From: Lyngbya aestuarii BL J
GTDB lineage: Bacteria; Cyanobacteriota; Cyanobacteriia; Cyanobacteriales; Microcoleaceae
Direction of reading: 5' to 3'
DNA length: 38,191 nt
NCBI RefSeq assembly: GCF_000478195.2
Contig: NZ_AUZM01000056.1
Location: 1-38,191 of the forward strand
Part shown: positions 25,854 to 34,683 of the stretch, one piece after another
Layout of the letters: each line of letters starts with the position of its first letter
Position numbering within the stretch: position 1 is the stretch's first letter
Position numbers and translations under genes: made by a program
The notes under the pieces: generated by a model
Database searches by the model: none
Told to the model about the DNA's origin: nothing
What the model saw: only the letters and a program-made list of their open reading frames with translations

Positions 25854-26780
25854 ATGAACCGACTGTACCGTATTTTGTGCAGCCTCAGTTTTGCTGTCAT
25901 TCTCTGGATCGGATACTCACTTTCTGCTTCTGCCCAAACTTCCCTACATTCCCCATCAAAGGCAGAAAATTACCTATCTCAAGCAATTGAACAGATTCAA
26001 CATCAACATTATTCTCAAGCCTTACAAACACTCAACCAAGCACTCAAACTTGATAATACCTTAGCAGAGGCTTACGGCGATCGCTGTTTTATCTCGATTC
26101 AGCTTGGCAATTACTCACAAGCTATCCAAGACTGTCTACACGCCACCCAACTGCAACCCCACAACAACAATACTTATCTAAATCTAGGAATAGCCTACTA
26201 CAGAAGCGGTGATTTAACCGATGCGATCGCCGCTTACGATCATCTCATTGAACATCAAGCCGATGCCGTGTTAGGCTACTACAATCGCGGACTCGCTTAC
26301 TCAGAACTTCAAAACTATACCAATGCGATCGCTGACTATAACCAAGCCTTAAACTATACTCAATCTCTAGAACCCTCCCAGTTAGCAGAAATCTACATTG
26401 ATCGCGGAGTTGCTTATTTAATGATTGATCAAATTCCCGATGCGATCGCCAACTTCACCGAAGCCCTTCACCACGATGCCAGTAACCCCAGGGCGCATTA
26501 TAATCATGCTTGTGCCTGTAGCCGTCAGGGAAATACTCACACCGCCCTGCAAGAGTTTACAACCACACTCCACCTCAACCCCAATCATGCCCTCGCTCAC
26601 TTCAATCGAGCGATGCTCAGACAGCAACAAGGGCTATATGCAGGAGCGATCGCGGATCTCAAAGCCGCCTGTCAATGCTTCACAAACCAGGGAAATCTTG
26701 CCGCTTCTCGCCACACTTTAGCCTTAATGGAAAAATTGCAACAGTGGTTACTCTCGACTGAAATTCAAATCATCGCCTAA
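25854..26780 (+). CDS. Secreted TPR-repeat protein
   Basis: This 308-residue protein has a signal peptide (about 1-28, ending SLSASAQ). At least six tetratricopeptide repeats follow, with the usual A-x-x-x-Y/F-x-x-R/L-G pattern (AEAYGDRCFISIQLGNYSQAI, NTYLNLGIAYYRSGDLTDAI, VLGYYNRGLAYSELQNYTNAI and others). It is a periplasmic or lumenal protein-protein scaffold; partners are unknown. Several HIP1 octamers fall inside, often over DAIA codons of the repeats. I use ATG 25854, which begins the signal peptide, rather than a TTG eight codons upstream. Confidence 0.85.
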   Translation: MNRLYRILCSLSFAVILWIGYSLSASAQTSLHSPSKAENYLSQAIEQIQHQHYSQALQTLNQALKLDNTLAEAYGDRCFISIQLGNYSQAIQDCLHATQLQPHNNNTYLNLGIAYYRSGDLTDAIAAYDHLIEHQADAVLGYYNRGLAYSELQNYTNAIADYNQALNYTQSLEPSQLAEIYIDRGVAYLMIDQIPDAIANFTEALHHDASNPRAHYNHACACSRQGNTHTALQEFTTTLHLNPNHALAHFNRAMLRQQQGLYAGAIADLKAACQCFTNQGNLAASRHTLALMEKLQQWLLSTEIQIIA

Positions 26781-27013
26781 CTTCAGTTGTTTATATAGCA
26801 CAATTTTGGCTCAAAATCCAGAAAATTTAACTATTTTTTCAAATCAGGGAAAAAGGCAAAAATCTCACTAGAATAAAACCATTGTTCTGGTGAAATTTCG
26901 AGTATCTGCTATCTTTGTATATAAAAAATCAAAAATTCCTTTAGATCTGTCCTCAGCAGATTCCAATTTGTCCACCTTTGCATAACAGTCTAGTTCAACC
27001 CCATTTGAGTCGA

Positions 27014-28123
27014 ATGCCTGTGCTAGTAAATCTCTCAGAGCGACAACACCATATCCTATGGGCTACAATCCGTCATTATATCGCCACCGCAGAACCCGTT
27101 GGCTCAAAAGCTCTTGTGGAGGAGTTTAACCTCAAAGTCAGTCCAGCGACAATTCGCAACAACATGGGCGCATTAGAAAAAGCGGGACTCCTCTATCAAC
27201 CCCATACCTCCGCAGGGCGAATTCCCTCCGACTCCGGCTATCGGATTTATGTTGATCGGATGATCACCCCTTCAGATACGATCGCCAGTCAAGTGACTCA
27301 GCTTCTCCGCGAACAACTTGACGCCAAAAACTGGAGTATCGAAGCGATTTTACGGGGAGCGGCGCAAATTCTCTCAACCCTGAGTGGATATATTACCCTG
27401 ATTACCATGCCCCAAACCACCAGCGATAATCTACGACATTTACAACTGGTGTCTATGGAACCGGGTAAAATTATGCTGGTAGTCGTCACCGATAGCTATC
27501 AAACCCAGTCAATTATTATGGAATTGCCGCAAGTTGATCAACCTTTGGAAGTTGCAGTAACCGAAGTTATTTCTGCACTTTCACAAGACGAAGAACTGCT
27601 CGAACAAGAACTGCAAATTTTGTCTAACTTTCTTAATGCTCAACTGCGAGGACACGCTTTAGGTGAACTTTCTACGCTTGACTGGAGTGAGTTGGATCGT
27701 AAGTTTGAACGCTATGCGAATTTAATTCGGAAACTTCTCGATGATTTAAGTTTACGCACCCAAAAACCTGAACATACTCGCATTCAATTTAGTGGAATAT
27801 CAGAAGTGTTGCGTTTACCTGAATTTTCACAACTCCAACAAGTACAAACTATTCTTCATCTGCTTGAAGATCAACAAGAAAAACTCTGGCCATTAATCTT
27901 TCAAACTCCCGAACAAGAACAAGGGGTTAGTATTAGAATTGGTGCTGAAAATCCCCTCGAACCGATTCAATGTTGTAGCTTGATTTCGAGACAATATTAC
28001 CGCAATAAAATCCCAGTCGGGAGTGTCGGAATGCTCGGGCCAACTCGTATGGTTTACGAAAACGCGATCGCACTGGTCGAAGCAACTGCCGATTATATTT
28101 CAGAATCTCTCACTCAAAATTAG
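27014..28123 (+). CDS. hrcA: Heat-inducible transcription repressor HrcA
   Basis: HrcA binds the CIRCE operator and represses groESL and similar heat-shock genes, with GroEL as co-factor. The winged-helix N-terminus is highly typical ([77 protein letters not shown]), and the GAF-like C-terminal part ends ...[28 protein letters not shown]. Length from ATG 27014 is 369 residues, normal for cyanobacteria. An upstream TTG would add 12 unrelated residues. It abuts the convergent PPC-domain gene with no gap. An hsp20-dnaJ-htrA group follows, but no CIRCE sequence is visible in this window. Confidence 0.95.
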   Translation: MPVLVNLSERQHHILWATIRHYIATAEPVGSKALVEEFNLKVSPATIRNNMGALEKAGLLYQPHTSAGRIPSDSGYRIYVDRMITPSDTIASQVTQLLREQLDAKNWSIEAILRGAAQILSTLSGYITLITMPQTTSDNLRHLQLVSMEPGKIMLVVVTDSYQTQSIIMELPQVDQPLEVAVTEVISALSQDEELLEQELQILSNFLNAQLRGHALGELSTLDWSELDRKFERYANLIRKLLDDLSLRTQKPEHTRIQFSGISEVLRLPEFSQLQQVQTILHLLEDQQEKLWPLIFQTPEQEQGVSIRIGAENPLEPIQCCSLISRQYYRNKIPVGSVGMLGPTRMVYENAIALVEATADYISESLTQN

Positions 28124-28522
28124 TTAGAGTTTATTAATTTCTAGCTCTAAATATCCGGTTTCAGCATCAGGAGTGCGTTGAAAAATATACCCCTCAATTG
28201 TGCCAATTACAATCTCAGCCGTTGTGTAAATAATACAGCCAGTTTGTAGATGTCCGCCGATTACTTTTCCTTGAGCATCTGCGATCGCAATATGAAGATG
28301 AATTCCCTCTGTTGATAGCGTTCCAACTAAAGAAATGATTTCAAACCGTCCCGACAAGCACTCACTGGTTTCTTGACCCGCAAACCGTAGCGTTGCTTGT
28401 TTAAGACTGCCCAAGCCTGTTAAAATAAATCCGGCTTGAATGTGATGATTCACGGCAATTTCTTGTAAACTCAGTTTGAGATCCTGGTTGGGTTTTAAGC
28501 GTATCGGTAAAGCGTTGATCAT
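28124..28522 (-). CDS. PPC (DUF296) domain DNA-binding-like protein
   Basis: This protein of 132 residues consists of one PPC/DUF296 domain: RLKPNQDLKLSLQEIAVNHHIQAGFILTGLGSLKQATLRFAG, a second half with FEIISLVGTLSTEGIHLHIAIADAQGKVIGGHL and GCIIYTTAEIVIG. Bacterial members form trimers with His/metal sites and unknown ligands. The plant relatives carry AT-hooks, absent here. The start is uncertain between ATG 28522 and 28564; the shorter form begins at the domain. Its stop touches the stop of hrcA. Confidence 0.85.
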   Translation of the reverse strand: MINALPIRLKPNQDLKLSLQEIAVNHHIQAGFILTGLGSLKQATLRFAGQETSECLSGRFEIISLVGTLSTEGIHLHIAIADAQGKVIGGHLQTGCIIYTTAEIVIGTIEGYIFQRTPDAETGYLELEINKL

Positions 28523-28574
28523 CCATCTTAAACATTCGTTTATTCCCCTCAGATTATAACTCAAGTGAAGTTTA

Positions 28575-28609
28575 CCGAACTAATTCGGACGGTTAAACAC
28601 CCATTAACC
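28575..28609. promoter_or_regulatory. Paired inverted repeats upstream of hsp20
   Basis: Two neighbouring palindromes are seen: CCGAA-CTAA-TTCGG (28575-28588) and GGTTAA-N7-TTAACC (28591-28609). They lie between the leftward PPC gene and the rightward hsp20 gene and could be operators for either. Neither matches CIRCE. Confidence 0.3.
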
Positions 28610-28711
28610 CTCTAATTCCAAGTCGGGTTATTGCCCGTTATAGAGTCGTTAAAACCGAATCCCGAGTCTAAACTAGATTTACTATTCTTAAGTTGTACAG
28701 GGTAATGATTA

Positions 28712-28757
28712 ACCCTCAGTTTAGAAGTTGATCAAATTTAACCAGGAGGTAAAAGCT
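28712..28757 (+). promoter_or_regulatory. hsp20 5' UTR with strong Shine-Dalgarno, possible thermosensor
   Basis: The Shine-Dalgarno AGGAGGT (28744-28750) is seven bases before the ATG. An upstream ACCCTC (28712-28717) could pair with GAGGT with one bulge, and the same ACCC can instead pair with GGGT at 28700-28703. Synechocystis hsp17 is known to have an RNA thermometer in its short leader; an equivalent here is only a possibility. Confidence 0.25.
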
Positions 28758-29198
28758 ATGCCTTTAATGCGTTGGGAACCATTACGAGAAATTGATAGTT
28801 TACAACGGGAAATGAACCGTTTATTTGATACTTTTACAAACGAAACTTCAGTCGAGTCAACCCGAGAAAGCTTTGTTCCACGGGCTGAAATTCACGAAAC
28901 ATCGGATGCAGTTCATTTGAAATTAGAAGTTCCGGGAATCGAAGCCGAAGACATCGATATTCAAGCGTCAACTGAAGCCGTTGCAATTAGTGGCGAACGG
29001 AAATCCGAGATTAAAACTGAAGAAAAAGGCATGACTCGCACAGAGTTTCGTTATGGAAAATTCCGTCGAGTTATTCCCCTTCCAGTTCGCATTCAAAATA
29101 CTCACGTCAAAGCAGATTACCAAAACGGAATTTTAACGCTCACCTTACCGAAAGCCGAAGAAGAAAAAAATAAAGTTGTTAAAGTGTCTCTGGGATAA
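28758..29198 (+). CDS. hspA: Small heat-shock protein Hsp20
   Basis: This alpha-crystallin chaperone holds unfolding proteins and stabilises thylakoid membranes in cyanobacteria. It has 146 residues: an N-terminal MPLMRWEPLREIDSLQREMNRLFD, an alpha-crystallin domain from about 38 to 135 (FVPRAEIHETSDAVHLKLEVPGIEAEDIDIQ ... FRYGKFRRVIPLP ... NGILTLTLPKAEE) and a short charged tail. ATG 28758 is set by the strong AGGAGGT upstream and the family N-terminus; a TTG ten codons earlier runs through that Shine-Dalgarno. It opens the hsp20-dnaJ-htrA group. Confidence 0.95.
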   Translation: MPLMRWEPLREIDSLQREMNRLFDTFTNETSVESTRESFVPRAEIHETSDAVHLKLEVPGIEAEDIDIQASTEAVAISGERKSEIKTEEKGMTRTEFRYGKFRRVIPLPVRIQNTHVKADYQNGILTLTLPKAEEEKNKVVKVSLG

Positions 29199-29397
29199 TT
29201 GAAAACGGCTATAATTGGGTGAAGACGGTTAAACTTAACCAGGTTTAAATCCTTCTAGATCTATCCGGAAGTGATCGCTCAAGGATTGAACACAGAGCAT
29301 AAACTATAATTTTCTAGGGGGAACGGGGAAGCAGAAAGTCATTTTCTCAACCCGGTTCCCAATTCTGTTATCTTAGATAAAATTAGGAGGAATATGA

Positions 29398-30387
29398 ATG
29401 CCTAAAACTGACTTTAAAGACTATTATGCCGTTCTGGGAATTAATAAAAATGCTAGCGCCGATGAGATTAAGAAAGCCTATCGTCGTCTTGCTCGCCAAT
29501 ATCATCCGGACTTAAACCCTGGCAATACAGAAGCCGAACTCCGTTTTAAAGATGTTAACGAAGCTAATGAAGTTTTATCTGACCCCGAGAAGCGGAAAAA
29601 ATATGATCAATTTGGTCAATATTGGAGACAATCTGGAGAAGGCGGTGTACCCGGAGGAGGGTTTGATTTCGACTTTGGTCAGTATAGTAACTTTGACGAC
29701 TTTATTAACGAATTACTCGGACGTTTTGGCGGCGGTGGCGGTGGTTCTAGAGGAGCTTACAGCTATCGTACATCTTCACCACCGGGTTCTTCTAGACCCA
29801 ATGATCCGTTTGGAGATTTGTTTGGAGGAGGAGGTTATGGAGGCGTTTCTCAACGGGATTTTGAAGCCTCAATTACCTTAACATTTTCCGAAGCCTTTAA
29901 CGGAGTTCAAAAACAATTTAAACTGGATGATGAGACGATTAAAGTCCGAATTCCTGCTGGGGTGAAACCTGGAACTCGAATTCGCGTCAAAGGAAAAGGA
30001 GGAGTTAATCCAGCAACTCAACAACGAGGCGATTTATATTTAGTGGTGAATTTACAGCCCCATCCTTTCTTTCAATTTGACGGTGATAACATCGTTTGTG
30101 AAGTTCCAATTCGTCCAGATGAGGCGATTTTAGGGGTTCAAATTCAAGTTCTTACGCCTGATGGTATGGTAACTGTAAAAATTCCAGCCGGAATTGATTC
30201 TGGTCAATCTTTACGACTGCGAGGAAAGGGTTGGATTAATCCCAAAGGAGGACGGAGTGATCAGATCATTAAACTGAAAGTTGTCACCCCTAAAAACATG
30301 AGTCCTCAAGAACATGAACTTTACCAAAACATTAGCCAAATCAGTCAGTTTAACCCTCGATTTGATTTGATGAATATGCAGCTTTAG
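29398..30387 (+). CDS. DnaJ-like co-chaperone without zinc finger (CbpA type)
   Basis: This type II J-protein stimulates DnaK. It has 329 residues: J domain 1-75 with [13 protein letters not shown] and His36-Pro37-Asp38, a Gly/Phe-rich region at about 84-150 ([23 protein letters not shown]), and the two beta-barrel C-terminal domains ([66 protein letters not shown]). The CxxCxGxG zinc-binding repeats of DnaJ proper are absent. An AGGAGG lies seven bases before the ATG. It is 199 bases after hsp20 and probably part of the same stress group. Confidence 0.94.
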   Translation: MPKTDFKDYYAVLGINKNASADEIKKAYRRLARQYHPDLNPGNTEAELRFKDVNEANEVLSDPEKRKKYDQFGQYWRQSGEGGVPGGGFDFDFGQYSNFDDFINELLGRFGGGGGGSRGAYSYRTSSPPGSSRPNDPFGDLFGGGGYGGVSQRDFEASITLTFSEAFNGVQKQFKLDDETIKVRIPAGVKPGTRIRVKGKGGVNPATQQRGDLYLVVNLQPHPFFQFDGDNIVCEVPIRPDEAILGVQIQVLTPDGMVTVKIPAGIDSGQSLRLRGKGWINPKGGRSDQIIKLKVVTPKNMSPQEHELYQNISQISQFNPRFDLMNMQL

Positions 30388-30490
30388 AGGAGTAAAGTCA
30401 GACTCCAAAAAAGAAATAAAAACTCAAAAGAAGTTAAAATAAAAAGGGAAGACATTAATCCGTTGATTTGAAACAAAAAAGGAGGAATTT

Positions 30491-31729
30491 ATGCCATCCT
30501 ATGAACAACCCCGTTTTTCAGTCTCTCAAATTAGTAGCTATGTTTTGACGATTCTTTTAAGTGTCGGTTTAACCCTACTCTCCTTGCGTGTATTTCCCGC
30601 TTTGGTGCTACCTCCTGCCAATGCAAATAGTCGTCCGGTAACAGAAGTTGTCGCGGTTCAACCTCAACCCCAAACTGTTGCCATTTCCCCAACAAATCCT
30701 GCCGTTAGTAACTTTGTGACTGCTGCGGTTAACAAAGTGGGGCCAGCGGTTGTCCGACTCGATACTGAACGCACGGTAACACGCAACTTTGATCCTTTCT
30801 TTGATGATCCGTTTTTTCGTCGCTTTTTTGGTGAAGACTTTGCCCCTCAAAGCCCCCAAGAATATCAACAACGCGGACAAGGATCAGGATTTATTGTTGA
30901 TAGCAACGGCATTATTTTAACAAATGCTCATGTGGTCAAAGGCGCTGATAAAGTAACTGTTATTCTCAAAGATGGACGAGAATTTCAAGGCGAAGTTAGA
31001 GGGGTTGATGAACCCTCCGATTTAGCCGTTGTTAAAATTAATGGAAATAATTTACCAGTTGCTCCGTTAGGAAATTCTGATCAAGTTCAAGTTGGAGATT
31101 GGGCAATTGCAGTCGGAAATCCTTTAGGATTAGATAATACTGTAACTTTAGGAATTGTTAGCACCTTAAATCGTCCAAGTTCTCAAGTGGGTATTCCCGA
31201 CAAACGCTTAGATTTTATTCAAACTGATGCGGCAATTAACCCCGGAAATTCGGGCGGGCCGTTATTAAATAATCAAGGCGAAGTGATTGGAATTAATACC
31301 GCAATTCGGGCAGATGGTCAAGGGATTGGATTTGCAATTCCTATCGATAAAGCCAAATCTATTCAAGACAAATTAGCCCGAGGGGAGAAAATTTCTCATC
31401 CTTATATTGGGGTACGGATGGTGACGCTCACACCAGATATTGCCAAAGAGTTTAATCGCAATCCTAATTCACCTTTGTTAGTTCCAGAAATCAAAGGCGT
31501 ATTAGTAGTTGAAATTATTCCTGATAGTCCGGCTGCAAGTTCCGGTTTACGTCGCGGTGATGTGATTACTCAAATTGACGGCGAAACGATTATAACAGCC
31601 GATCAACTCCAAAAGAAAGTAGAACTCAGTCGTGTCAATCAACCCTTAAATATTAAGGTACAACGAGGCGAACAAATTCAACAAATTTCTGTACGTCCGG
31701 CTGAACTGAGAGACGCAGCATTACGATAA
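30491..31729 (+). CDS. HtrA/Deg-family serine protease (HhoA/HhoB/HtrA type)
   Basis: This periplasmic/lumenal trypsin-fold protease degrades or refolds damaged proteins. It has 412 residues: an N-terminal membrane/signal segment (about 15-40), a proline-rich linker, the protease domain with catalytic His147 (TNAHVV), Asp177 (SDLAVV) and Ser254 (GNSGGP), and one PDZ domain (about 310-400, IKGVLVVEIIPDSPAASSGLRRGDVI). One PDZ is the usual number for the cyanobacterial Deg proteases; I cannot say which of the three paralogues it is. GGAGGA precedes the start. It follows the dnaJ-like gene by 103 bases. Confidence 0.95.
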   Translation: MPSYEQPRFSVSQISSYVLTILLSVGLTLLSLRVFPALVLPPANANSRPVTEVVAVQPQPQTVAISPTNPAVSNFVTAAVNKVGPAVVRLDTERTVTRNFDPFFDDPFFRRFFGEDFAPQSPQEYQQRGQGSGFIVDSNGIILTNAHVVKGADKVTVILKDGREFQGEVRGVDEPSDLAVVKINGNNLPVAPLGNSDQVQVGDWAIAVGNPLGLDNTVTLGIVSTLNRPSSQVGIPDKRLDFIQTDAAINPGNSGGPLLNNQGEVIGINTAIRADGQGIGFAIPIDKAKSIQDKLARGEKISHPYIGVRMVTLTPDIAKEFNRNPNSPLLVPEIKGVLVVEIIPDSPAASSGLRRGDVITQIDGETIITADQLQKKVELSRVNQPLNIKVQRGEQIQQISVRPAELRDAALR

Positions 31730-31757
31730 ATTCCCCATTTTTTGATTAAAAAATAAA

Positions 31758-31791
31758 CCCGGTTTCTAAATAGTTAAGAAGCCGGGATTTT
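31758..31791. terminator. Bidirectional terminator between htrA-like and MFS genes
   Basis: A ten-pair stem, CCCGGTTTCT (31758-31767) with AGAAGCCGGG (31777-31786), has one G-U pair. It is followed by ATTTT on plus and by a TTTATTTTTT tract on minus. It lies between convergent genes and can serve both. Confidence 0.8.
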
Positions 31792-31846
31792 AAGTGAGTT
31801 TTAAAAGAGCAATTCTGTCAAACCTCAGTCTAGAAAAAGTTGAATT

Positions 31847-33187
31847 TTAGACCTCTGAATTTTGCGATAACAATTCCTCTCGTTCATCGAGTAGACGGCG
31901 TAAATGTTCCTGCTTCTTGCTATCTAACGGAAAGTTCCACATGATGATTGCTGCTAAAAGCCAGATGGGAATTGGAGTAAAAACGAATATATACTTGAGA
32001 GTTGTGATCGTTTCAGGGGTATTGATTCCGCCCGGAACAAAACCAATCCAGTCAAGTATCGGATAAATAACACCGACAGCAACCGCGTAACCAATTTTGT
32101 TCGTCATGGTTAGCATAGAATAGTAGAGGCCTGTGCGTTGTGTCCCTGATTCGAGATAATCCTGATCCGTCACATCTGCCATAATTGAGCGTAATAGAAA
32201 AGCTCCAGCACCCGATGCTAATCCGAATAAAATATTGCAGAAACCATAAAACCACACATTTCCCGGTTCAATCAAGAGTATGACCAGCAGTGTAACTGAG
32301 ATATAAGTCTTTGCAATCGTAAATGTATGGTGTTTTTCAAAACGATAGCTTAAACGAATCCAAAAAGGTATACCACAAAAGCTGGCAATGAAATAGATCA
32401 GCAACATTAAGCTTGACCATTTACCGAGATCCATCACAGAATCCACAAAGAAAATATAGAGCGCTCCGGTGATTCCAGGGGCAATTCCTGTACATAAATC
32501 AGCTAAAAGTACCCGTCTCAGTAGCTTATTTTTAAACAGCAGAACAGTTGCCTGTTTCCAACAAATCGGAGACGACTTCGGGATCGGACGTTCTGACACC
32601 AGAGAAACAGCGATCGCCACAGTAATTGGCAAAAGTATGATCACAAACCAACCCATCGCAGCAACCTGCTGAGAAGCACCTCCATTGGAGAGGTGTTCAA
32701 TCATTGCAGGCAAGATCAAAACAGCCAACATCCCAAAAATTAGGGCAAACTCCCGCCACCCTTGCACCCGTGATCGCTCATAATAGTCTGAGGAGAGTTC
32801 AGCCCCCCAAGACATATGGGAAATACTCAGTAAAGTCCAACCAATATACAGCAGTATCATCCAAACCAGGAGATAAGTTCCACCAACACCCGGTTGAGGG
32901 ATAAAGATCTTGAAAACACAGATCATTAAAATGGGAACGGAGATAATGATCCAATGACGTCGCCTTCCTAACGGGGTTGTGACTTTATCGCTGAGAATTC
33001 CGAGAACCGGATCAGTGAAAACATCCCAGAAGCGAGTAATCATAAAAACTGTACCCACTAGAGACAAACCGAGTCCCATTTCTTCTGCATAAAAGGGTGG
33101 AAGGTAAACCACCATCGGCAAACCCAGTGCAGCCAGGGGAATTGCGGGGGAAACAAAAGCAACAATCGTTTGCCTTTTGAGATTCAT
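31847..33187 (-). CDS. MFS transporter of the GPH (glycoside-pentoside-hexuronide:cation) family
   Basis: This 446-residue, twelve-helix permease has GPH/MelB marks: the ITRFWDVFTDPVLGILSDKVTTPLGRRRHWI loop between helices 2 and 3, LLYIGWTLLSISHMSWGAELSSDYYERSRVQGWRE, and ADVTDQDYLESGTQRTGLYYSM in the second half. Family members carry sugars or glycosides with Na+ or H+, but the substrate here is unknown. A charged tail (DSKKQEHLRRLLDEREELL) ends the protein. It is divergent from recR and ends at the shared terminator with the Deg protease. Confidence 0.92.
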   Translation of the reverse strand: MNLKRQTIVAFVSPAIPLAALGLPMVVYLPPFYAEEMGLGLSLVGTVFMITRFWDVFTDPVLGILSDKVTTPLGRRRHWIIISVPILMICVFKIFIPQPGVGGTYLLVWMILLYIGWTLLSISHMSWGAELSSDYYERSRVQGWREFALIFGMLAVLILPAMIEHLSNGGASQQVAAMGWFVIILLPITVAIAVSLVSERPIPKSSPICWKQATVLLFKNKLLRRVLLADLCTGIAPGITGALYIFFVDSVMDLGKWSSLMLLIYFIASFCGIPFWIRLSYRFEKHHTFTIAKTYISVTLLVILLIEPGNVWFYGFCNILFGLASGAGAFLLRSIMADVTDQDYLESGTQRTGLYYSMLTMTNKIGYAVAVGVIYPILDWIGFVPGGINTPETITTLKYIFVFTPIPIWLLAAIIMWNFPLDSKKQEHLRRLLDEREELLSQNSEV

Positions 33188-33259
33188 AGGAAGTGGGGAA
33201 TATCAGTTCTAAAATAGTTACAATCTTAGAATAGAATTTTCAGTCTTGGAGGTAGTCCA

Positions 33260-33856
33260 ACGGTTTATACTCGTCCCCTTGCCCGTTTGATCGAACAATT
33301 GCAACGCCTTCCGGGAGTTGGCCCCAAAACTGCTCAACGTTTGGCGATGTATATTATTAAACGTTCAGAGACAGAAGTCGAAGCCCTTGCCCAAGCTTTG
33401 TTAGATGCCAAGAAACAGGTGGGCTTATGTAAAGTGTGTTTTCACTTATCGGCCGAACCGATTTGTGATATTTGTCGCCATCCGCAGCGAGATAATGACA
33501 CCATTTGTGTTGTGAGTGATTCTCGGGATGTGGTAGCCATTGAAAAAACGCGAGAATATCGAGGAAAATATCATGTCTTAGGAGGTGTAATTTCCCCGAT
33601 GGATGGCATTGGCCCAGAACAATTAACCATTGAACCTCTAGTGCGGCGAGTCAGTCAAAATCAGGTCAAAGAAGTGATTATTGCCATTAGTCCGAGTGTG
33701 GAAGGGGAAACGACTACTTTGTATCTGGGACAACTGATCAAACCGTTTACGCGCGTCACCCGCATTGCGTTTGGTTTACCGATGGGTGGAGATTTAGAAT
33801 ATGCTGATGAGATCACCCTCGCCCGGGCATTAGAAGGGAGACGAGAATTTAATTAA
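33260..33856 (+). CDS. recR: Recombination protein RecR (apparent ACG start)
   Basis: RecR works with RecO and RecF in gap repair. It has a helix-hairpin-helix ([23 protein letters not shown]), a C4 zinc finger (CKVC-x8-CDIC), and a Toprim domain with [12 protein letters not shown] and [12 protein letters not shown]. Family members begin with (M)[13 protein letters not shown]. Here that text is encoded from GTT 33263, and the codon before it is ACG 33260, which lies six bases after a perfect GGAGGT (33248-33253). No ATG, GTG or TTG is available between the in-frame stop at 33227 and a TTG at 33287 that would cut nine residues. From ACG the protein has 199 codons including the stop, the normal size. 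Confidence 0.88.
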   Translation, partial: TVYTRPLARLIEQLQRLPGVGPKTAQRLAMYIIKRSETEVEALAQALLDAKKQVGLCKVCFHLSAEPICDICRHPQRDNDTICVVSDSRDVVAIEKTREYRGKYHVLGGVISPMDGIGPEQLTIEPLVRRVSQNQVKEVIIAISPSVEGETTTLYLGQLIKPFTRVTRIAFGLPMGGDLEYADEITLARALEGRREFN

Positions 33857-33949
33857 TTAATACTCCTCGACACAGCGAAAGACTAAGATTGTGTAGACGG
33901 ACTCCAGCCTAAAGACTTTACTTTGTTTTCCAATTAAAAAGAGGTTTCT

Positions 33950-34612
33950 ATGAAATGGGTTTATGTTATCGCCGGGATCGCGCTGTATATTAAAATGCTG
34001 GTTCTACCCAACCCCGAACTCGAGTTATCTGATCCGTCAATTATTGAGTTAGTCGTGCAAGATAGTGGGGTTCCAAATGCGGTTTCGGGGATTATTTTTA
34101 GAAATCGTTTGTATGACACAATCTTTGAAGTTGTTGTCTTTTCGATCGCAATTATGGGGGCTAAATATCTGCTGGCGAATGAAAGCCCATCCTGCACAAT
34201 CTATCAATTTAATGATCAACCCTCGATTGTTTTAGCTCGTCTCGGCGCTACAATTGCCGCATTAGTCAGTATTGAACTCGCAATTCGCGGGCATCTGAGT
34301 CCAGGTGGCGGTTTTGCTGCGGGTGTTGCTGGAGGAACGGCGATCGGATTGGTGGCAATTACCTCATCATACCAGTCGATGCAGGACATCTACCAACGTT
34401 GGCGAGCCGCGACCTGGGAAAAGGTTTCAGTTCTGGTTTTTATTGTCCTGGCTGTCATCACTCTAGCCGGAGTTGAATTACCACACGGACAATTGGGTGA
34501 TCTGATTAGTGGGGGCGTTATTCCCTTGCTTAATATCCTGGTGGCGATTAAAGTGGCTTTAGGATCATGGGCGGCAATTTTGATTTTTATTCGTTATCGA
34601 GGATTGTTGTGA
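33950..34612 (+). CDS. MrpB/MnhB-like antiporter subunit
   Basis: This 220-residue membrane protein contains the MnhB domain signature (LARLGATIAALVSIELAIRGHLSPGGGFAAGVAGGTAIGLVAI) and about six membrane helices. It resembles subunit B of the multi-subunit Mrp Na+/H+ antiporter. The rest of an mrp operon is not next to it: recR lies upstream and an unrelated aldo/keto reductase converges from downstream. Either the other subunits are elsewhere or this is a detached member. The start is ATG 33950 with AGAGGT close upstream. Confidence 0.82.
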   Translation: MKWVYVIAGIALYIKMLVLPNPELELSDPSIIELVVQDSGVPNAVSGIIFRNRLYDTIFEVVVFSIAIMGAKYLLANESPSCTIYQFNDQPSIVLARLGATIAALVSIELAIRGHLSPGGGFAAGVAGGTAIGLVAITSSYQSMQDIYQRWRAATWEKVSVLVFIVLAVITLAGVELPHGQLGDLISGGVIPLLNILVAIKVALGSWAAILIFIRYRGLL

Positions 34613-34683
34613 AATTTAGGAGAAAAAGTGCTTTTCTTTTTCCCCATATCCCGACTTTTAACCCCCAAAAGACTCCTGAAATT

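Noticed and set aside
33857-33949. tRNA-like sequence between recR and the MrpB-like gene
   Set aside because: Short complementary words exist but no cloverleaf, T-loop or anticodon arm can be formed.
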